From: RCIO01 sp964629765
Lineage (GTDB): Bacteria > Pseudomonadota > Alphaproteobacteria > Rhizobiales > Rhizobiaceae
Length of the DNA stretch: 64,000 bases
Assembly: GCA_964629765.1 (NCBI GenBank)
Contig: CAZVTK010000006.1
Span: 21,854-85,853 of the forward strand
Reading direction: 5' to 3'
Below are positions 59,460 to 64,000 of this stretch, piece by piece. A program made the translations under genes and the position numbers. Under the pieces are notes generated by a model. The model was given only the letters and a program-made list of their open reading frames with translations. It made no database searches and was not told where the DNA came from. Within the stretch, counting starts at the first letter, position 1, and each line of letters opens with the position of its first letter.

Positions 59460-60173
59460 TCAGATGCGCGTCACCATGCGATGGCTCGAAGGATGCGCCA
59501 GCCGCGCCAGCGTCACCGGCTTCTCGCCGATGCCGGTGACGCGCTCGGCGACGAAGACGGGCTCGCCGGGCTCCAGCCCGAGCAGGTCGCGGTCCTCCTC
59601 GGTGGCGCGCGCCGCGCCGAACGAGAACACCGCGTGGCTGAAGGGCGCGTTCTCCACCAGCCATTCGTTGGGGCCCGCGTCGGCGAAGCTCTGGCCGCGC
59701 GCCTCGGGCACGGTGTCGAGGCTGATCCAGCGGCGCTCGAACTGATAGGGCGCGGCGTCGGCCGTGTGCAGGCAGCGCAGGAACAGCACCGGCGCGCCTG
59801 CCGCCACGCCCAGCCGGGCGGCGACCGCCTCGGGCGCGGGCATCTCGGTGCGCTCCAGCAGCGCATAGCCATAGGCAGCGCCGCGCGCCTCGACGTCGTG
59901 CCGCACCAGCGGAATGACGAAGCGGGCCTCGCGCAGCGGCTGCGCGGCGACGCGGCTGCCGGCCTTGCGCCGCCGCTCGACCAGCCCGGCGCGGGCGAGA
60001 TCCTGCAGGGCGCGGTTCACCGTGGCGCGCGCCGCGCCGAATTCGAGCGCCAGCGCCGCCTCGCCGGGTATGGCAGCGCCCGGCCGCCACTCGCGCGCGG
60101 CGATGCGGCGCGCCAGCTCGTCCCGGATCGCCCGCCAGGAGCCGCGCTGGGGCTCGCTCGCAGACCGGTTCAC
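59460..60173 (-). CDS. hutC: Histidine utilisation repressor HutC
   Basis: 237 residues from a GTG at 60173 that overlaps the hutF stop (GTGA). N-terminal GntR HTH (AIPGEAALALEFGAARATVN, ALQDLARAGLVERRRKAGSRV) and a UTRA effector domain (FERRWISLDTVPEARGQSF, GEPVFVAERVTG). HutC represses hut genes and is released by urocanate. It stands beside hutF, and a HutC-like dyad lies in the hutF-hutI intergenic region. Confidence 0.93.
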   Translation of the reverse strand: MNRSASEPQRGSWRAIRDELARRIAAREWRPGAAIPGEAALALEFGAARATVNRALQDLARAGLVERRRKAGSRVAAQPLREARFVIPLVRHDVEARGAAYGYALLERTEMPAPEAVAARLGVAAGAPVLFLRCLHTADAAPYQFERRWISLDTVPEARGQSFADAGPNEWLVENAPFSHAVFSFGAARATEEDRDLLGLEPGEPVFVAERVTGIGEKPVTLARLAHPSSHRMVTRI

Positions 60174-61549
60174 AGGCGCGCCCTCAGCGACGCCATGGCC
60201 CAGCGGAAGCGGCCGGCGATCTCGGCCCGGGCGACATGGCGTCCGCCGCGCACCCTGTGCCGGCCCGCCGACCAGACGTCGCGCACCGCCTCGCGCCCGG
60301 CGCAGAAGATCCAGAAGTCGAGCGCGCCGTCGCGCTCGTGCTCGTCCAGCGCCTCGCCATCGAGCGCGACGAGATCGGCGACGCGGCCCGGCGCGATGGC
60401 GCCGCCCGTGCGCCCGAGCGCCTGCGTCCCGCCGGCCAGCGCCGCCTCGTAGAGCAAGCGCCCGGCCGCCTCGCCGTGGCCGGCGAGCACGATGCGGGCC
60501 CGGTCGCGCAGCCGCTGCGAATATTCGAGCTGGCGCAGCTCCCCCGCGACGCCGATGCGGATGTTGGAATCCGACCCGATGCCGATGCGCCCGCCCGCGC
60601 CGAGGAAGCGCGCACCGTCGAAGATGCCGTCGCCGAGATTGGCTTCCGTCACCGGGCAGAGCCCGGCCACCGCGCCGCTCGCCGCCAGCCGCTCCGTCTC
60701 GTGCGGCAGCATCTGCGTGGCGTGGATCAGGCACCAGCGCGCGTTGGCGCCGAAGCGGTCGATCAGCAGCTCCACCGGGCGCGCGCCATGGGCCGCGACG
60801 ATCTCCTCGACCTCCGGCGCCTGCTCGGCCGCGTGGATGTGGATCGGCGCGTCGGGGCGCAGCCGGGCGAGCTCGGCGAGGTCGTCGAGCGGCGCCGCCC
60901 GCAGCGAGTGCGGCGCGACGCCGGTGCGCGTGTCGCCCGGCAGCGTCCGTGCGATCTGTTCTGACCGCTCCAGCAAGGCGACATAGCGGTCGAGGCTCGC
61001 GCTGCCGAACCGTTTTTGTCCGCCGGCCAGAGGCCGCCCGTCGGCGCCGCCTTGCCGGTAGTGCACCGGCAGCAGCGTCAGCCCGATGCCGGTCTCGGCC
61101 GCCGCCGCCGCGATGCGCGCGGCCATCTCGCCGATGTCGTCATAGGCGCCGCCGCCCGGCCGGTGGTGCAGGTAGTGGAACTCGGCCACGGCGGCGAAAC
61201 CCGCCTCCTGCATCTCCATGAACGCCTGCGCCGCCACGGCCTCGACCTCCTCGGGCGTCAGGACGTCGAGGAAGCGGTACATGGTCTCGCGCCAGGTCCA
61301 GAAGGAATCGCGCCCCTGTGGCCCGCGGCGCTCGGCCATGCCCGCCATGCCGCGCTGGAAGGTGTGGCTGTGCAGGTTCGACAGCGCCGGCAGCAGGATG
61401 TCGGCGCGCTGGTCGCCCGGCTGCGCGGCTGCCCCGGCCTCGACCGAGGCGATGAGGCCGTCGGCGCCGATCCCGACCCGTACGCTCTCCCGCCAGCCCT
61501 CCGGCAGCAGCGCCGCCCGCGCAAGGACGCCTGGTTGAATGCCTGGCAT
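60170..61549 (-). CDS. hutF: Formimidoylglutamate deiminase HutF
   Basis: 459 residues from the ATG at 61549; upstream in-frame Mets would overlap the operator region. Amidohydrolase: NLHSHTFQRGMAGM (HxH), IHIHAAEQAPEVEEI (metal His and Glu), HATQMLPHE and GSDSNIRI (catalytic Asp). It converts N-formimidoyl-L-glutamate to N-formyl-L-glutamate and ammonia, the HutF-HutG branch of histidine degradation typical of alphaproteobacteria and pseudomonads. Confidence 0.94.
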   Translation of the reverse strand: MPGIQPGVLARAALLPEGWRESVRVGIGADGLIASVEAGAAAQPGDQRADILLPALSNLHSHTFQRGMAGMAERRGPQGRDSFWTWRETMYRFLDVLTPEEVEAVAAQAFMEMQEAGFAAVAEFHYLHHRPGGGAYDDIGEMAARIAAAAAETGIGLTLLPVHYRQGGADGRPLAGGQKRFGSASLDRYVALLERSEQIARTLPGDTRTGVAPHSLRAAPLDDLAELARLRPDAPIHIHAAEQAPEVEEIVAAHGARPVELLIDRFGANARWCLIHATQMLPHETERLAASGAVAGLCPVTEANLGDGIFDGARFLGAGGRIGIGSDSNIRIGVAGELRQLEYSQRLRDRARIVLAGHGEAAGRLLYEAALAGGTQALGRTGGAIAPGRVADLVALDGEALDEHERDGALDFWIFCAGREAVRDVWSAGRHRVRGGRHVARAEIAGRFRWAMASLRARL

Positions 61550-61569
61550 GCCGAACCCCGTTGACTCAT

Positions 61570-61583
61570 TATGTCTATACATA
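61570..61583. promoter_or_regulatory. HutC-type operator between hutF and hutI
   Basis: TATGTCTATACATA, a dyad with 5-bp perfect outer arms (TATGT/ACATA), resembling the TGTATATACA core of known HutC/UTRA-GntR sites. It lies 21 bp upstream of hutF and 41 bp upstream of hutI, where it could control both directions. Confidence 0.6.
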
Positions 61584-61623
61584 TTATCTCTAACATCGTT
61601 CATAAGGATCGGCAACGGCGGAC

Positions 61624-62829
61624 ATGGCGAAGCGCCTGCTTACCAACATCCGGATCGCGACCATGGCGCGGAGCCATGGCGCGGCGGTTCTGGAGCGTTT
61701 TGTGCTCGGCATCGAGGACGGGCGCATCGCGCTGGTCGCCTTCGAGGACGAGCTTGCGGGCGCGTGGCGCAACGTCGAGCCCGAGGATCTCGGCGGTCGC
61801 CTCGTCACGCCCGCGCTGATCGACTGCCACACCCATCTGGTCCATGGCGGCAACCGGGCGCGCGAGTTCGAGATGCGGCTCGAAGGCGCCACCTATGAGG
61901 AGATCGCGCGCGCCGGCGGCGGCATCATCTCCACCGTCGCGGCCACCCGCGCGCTGTCGGAGGACGAGCTGGTGGCGCAGGCGCTGCCGCGCCTCGACGC
62001 GCTGATCGCCGAAGGCGTTGCCACCGTCGAGGTCAAGTCCGGTTACGGGCTGACCGTCGAGGACGAGCTGAAGATGCTGCGCGCTGCGCGCCGGCTTGGC
62101 GCCGAGCGCAAGGTCCGCATCCGCACGAGCTGGCTGGCCGCCCACGCCCTGCCGCCCGAGTACCGGGGCCGCGCCGACGCCTATGTCGGCGAGGTGGTGC
62201 TGCCCGGCATGGAGGCGGGCCGCGAGGCAGGGCTGATCGACGCGGTCGATGGTTTCTGCGAAGGCATCGCCTTCTCCGTCGACCAGATGCGGCGGGTCTT
62301 TTCCCATGCGCGCAAGCTCGGCCTGCCGGTCAAGCTGCATGCCGAGCAGCTTTCCAATCTCGGCGGCGCGTGTCTGGCGGCCGAGTTCGGCGCGTTGTCC
62401 GCCGACCATCTGGAATATCTGGACGAGGCCGGCGCGGAAGCGCTGGCCGCCGCCGGCTCGATCGCCGTGCTGCTGCCCGGCGCCTGGTATTTCCTGCGTG
62501 AGAAGAAGGCGCCGCCGGTCGACCTGCTGCGGCGATGGGGCGTTCATATCGCGCTGGCCACCGACTGTAATCCCGGCACCTCGCCGCTGACCTCGCCGCT
62601 TCTGGCCATGAACATGGCCTGCACGCTTTTCGGCCTGACGCCGGAAGAGGCGTTCGCGGGCGTGACGATCGAGGCGGCCGAAGCGCTCGGCATCGCCGCC
62701 GAAACCGGCATGATCCACACCGGCATGCGCGCGGAGCTTGCCGTCTGGGATGCGGAAGACCCCGCCGAGCTCGCCTATCGCATCGGCTTCAATCCGCTGC
62801 ATCGAAGGATTGTCGGAGACTTCGCATGA
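61624..62829 (+). CDS. hutI: Imidazolonepropionase HutI
   Basis: 401 residues. Amidohydrolase with metal ligands in LIDCHTHLVHGGNRAREFE (HxH), AAHALPPEYRG, KLHAEQLSNLGG and the catalytic Asp in LATDCNPGTSP. It hydrolyses 4-imidazolone-5-propanoate to N-formimidoyl-L-glutamate, the substrate of HutF. The stop overlaps the hutH ATG (ATGA). Confidence 0.96.
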   Translation: MAKRLLTNIRIATMARSHGAAVLERFVLGIEDGRIALVAFEDELAGAWRNVEPEDLGGRLVTPALIDCHTHLVHGGNRAREFEMRLEGATYEEIARAGGGIISTVAATRALSEDELVAQALPRLDALIAEGVATVEVKSGYGLTVEDELKMLRAARRLGAERKVRIRTSWLAAHALPPEYRGRADAYVGEVVLPGMEAGREAGLIDAVDGFCEGIAFSVDQMRRVFSHARKLGLPVKLHAEQLSNLGGACLAAEFGALSADHLEYLDEAGAEALAAAGSIAVLLPGAWYFLREKKAPPVDLLRRWGVHIALATDCNPGTSPLTSPLLAMNMACTLFGLTPEEAFAGVTIEAAEALGIAAETGMIHTGMRAELAVWDAEDPAELAYRIGFNPLHRRIVGDFA

Positions 62830-64000
62830 CCGTCGTCCTTCGGCCCGGCTCCGTCAGCCTGCACGAACTCGAAACCGTCTACCGCGCCGCCGGACCTGTG
62901 TCCCTCGACGGCGCCTTCCGCGCCGACGTCGACAGGGCCGCCGCGCGCATCGCGCAGATCGCCGGCGGGGGCGAGGCCGTCTACGGCATCAACACCGGCT
63001 TCGGAAAGCTCGCCTCGGTGCGCATCCCGCCCGCCGATGTCGAGACGCTCCAGCGCAACCTTATCCTGTCGCATTGCTGCGGCGTCGGCGCGCCGCTGGC
63101 TGCGGAGATCGTGCGCCTCGTCATGGCGCTGAAGCTCGTCTCGCTCGGGCGCGGGGCGTCAGGCGTACGCTGGCAGACGATCGCGCTGATCGAGGCGATG
63201 CTGGCGGCGGGCGTCGTGCCGGTCATTCCCGAGAAGGGTTCGGTCGGCGCCTCGGGCGACCTTGCCCCGCTCGCCCATATGGCCGCCGTGATGATCGGCG
63301 AGGGCGAGGCGTGGGTCGGCGGCGAGCGCCTGCCCGGCGCGGCGGCGCTGGCGCGCGCCGGCCTGTCGCCGATCCGCCTCGCCGCCAAGGAGGGACTGGC
63401 CCTCATCAACGGCACGCAGGTCTCCACCGCGCTGGCGCTCGCCGGCCTCTTTCGCGCCCACCGGGCGGCTAATGCCGCGCTGGTCACCGGCGCGCTGTCC
63501 ACCGACGCGGCGATGGGCTCGTCGGCGCCGTTCCATCCCGAGATCCACCGCCTGCGCGGCCATCGCGGCCAGATCGACACTGCGGCGGCGCTGTGGCGCC
63601 TGCTCGACGGGTCGCAGATCCGCGACAGCCACCTGGAGGGCGACGAGCGCGTGCAGGACCCCTACTGCATCCGCTGCCAGCCGCAGGTCGACGGCGCCTG
63701 CCTCGACGTGCTGCGTATGGCCGCGCACACGCTCACGACCGAGGCCAACGCGGTGACCGACAATCCGCTGGTGCTGTCCGACGGCGCGGTCGTGTCGGGC
63801 GGCAATTTCCACGCCGAGCCGGTCGCCTTCGCGGCCGACCAGATCGCGCTGGCCGTATGCGAGATCGGCGCGATCGCGCAAAGGCGCATCGCGCTGCTGG
63901 TCGACCCGGTCCTGTCCTTCGGCCTGCCCGCCTTCCTCGCGAGGAAGCCGGGCCTCAACTCCGGCCTGATGATCGCGGTGGTCACCTCGGCCGCGCTGAT
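62826..64000 (+). CDS. hutH: Histidine ammonia-lyase HutH, 5' part (cut by window end)
   Basis: 391 codons are visible of a usual ~510. The MIO prosthetic group arises from A142-S143-G144 in SVGASGDLAPLAHM, the same numbering as the well-studied Pseudomonas enzyme (Ser143). YGINTGFGKLAS (active-site Tyr) and NLILSHCCGVG are also typical. It deaminates L-histidine to urocanate. The next enzyme, HutU, is not in the window; hutU and hutG may lie beyond. Confidence 0.96.
   Translation, partial: MTVVLRPGSVSLHELETVYRAAGPVSLDGAFRADVDRAAARIAQIAGGGEAVYGINTGFGKLASVRIPPADVETLQRNLILSHCCGVGAPLAAEIVRLVMALKLVSLGRGASGVRWQTIALIEAMLAAGVVPVIPEKGSVGASGDLAPLAHMAAVMIGEGEAWVGGERLPGAAALARAGLSPIRLAAKEGLALINGTQVSTALALAGLFRAHRAANAALVTGALSTDAAMGSSAPFHPEIHRLRGHRGQIDTAAALWRLLDGSQIRDSHLEGDERVQDPYCIRCQPQVDGACLDVLRMAAHTLTTEANAVTDNPLVLSDGAVVSGGNFHAEPVAFAADQIALAVCEIGAIAQRRIALLVDPVLSFGLPAFLARKPGLNSGLMIAVVTSAAL

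Noticed and set aside
1..64000. CRISPR arrays, prophage genes, integrases or complete insertion sequences.
   Set aside because: None were found on reading both strands.

Overview
The window comes from a GC-rich alphaproteobacterium, most likely a member of the Hyphomicrobiales (Rhizobiales). Three things suggest this: the core order rpmH-rnpA-yidC-yihA, a napEDABC operon of the rhizobial/Paracoccus type, and Aap/Bzt-type amino-acid transporters. The genus cannot be fixed from the sequence alone. Coding density is high and most operons are translationally coupled through ATGA or GTGA overlaps.

Layout. (1) 1-6358: the 3' part of a caspase-fold/TPR protein ending at a strong terminator, then a minus-strand SbcC/SbcD-like (YhaN/YhaO-like) nuclease pair. 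(2) 6477-10735: the periplasmic nitrate reductase operon napEDABC (minus). (3) 10973-12205: a fused nucleotide-sugar epimerase/sugar transferase. (4) 12239-36017: a large catabolic region. On its left are small-molecule enzymes (VOC, MBL hydrolase, HbpS-like, tautomerase, CMD) and an orphan TRAP-type binding protein without a signal peptide. In the centre is an 11-gene coupled operon (16171-28206) with acyl-CoA dehydrogenase, enoyl-CoA hydratase, class III CoA-transferase, thiolase-like plus DUF35 proteins, class IV aminotransferase, Ldh2-type dehydrogenase, HyuA/HyuB, SDR and BKACE. It is followed by an IclR regulator and an Aap/Bzt-like amino-acid ABC importer with a racemase-family and a DJ-1-family protein. 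(5) 36046-51732: a second catabolic region made of an SDR, an Fbp/AfuB-like ABC importer, a six-gene minus-strand operon (L-2-hydroxyglutarate oxidase-like, aldehyde dehydrogenase, TPP enzyme, Old Yellow Enzyme, acyl-CoA ligase, enoyl-CoA hydratase), a TesB-like thioesterase and a GntR/FCD regulator. (6) 51796 onward: tRNA-Arg(ACG), an orphan histidine kinase, rpmH-rnpA-yidC-yihA, a PepSY protein, a VOC protein and an amidase. (7) 59460-64000: divergent histidine-utilisation genes hutC-hutF and hutI-hutH (hutH cut by the window end).

The two catabolic regions appear to be two separate regulons, and this is the main discovery here. Four sites of geometry CGTATCG-N5-CGATACG (7-bp arms, 19 bp in all, tolerating mismatches) lie in the promoters of the 11-gene operon, of iclR itself, of the ABC ATPase gene and of the binding-protein gene. 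A different, nearly invariant 18-bp dyad (GYCAACAASAATGTTGAY) lies in the promoters of the 36-kb SDR, the second ABC importer and the L-2-hydroxyglutarate-oxidase operon, with a degenerate copy at the gntR start. Each region therefore reads as importer, catabolic enzymes and dedicated sensor. The natural substrates are unknown. Region 4 has the make-up of a pathway that opens a cyclic amide or carboxylates a ketone with HyuAB, then removes nitrogen and shortens the chain as CoA esters. Region 5 reads as oxidation of a 2-hydroxy acid, decarboxylation of the 2-oxo acid, oxidation of the aldehyde, and CoA activation. These pathway statements are inference from gene content.
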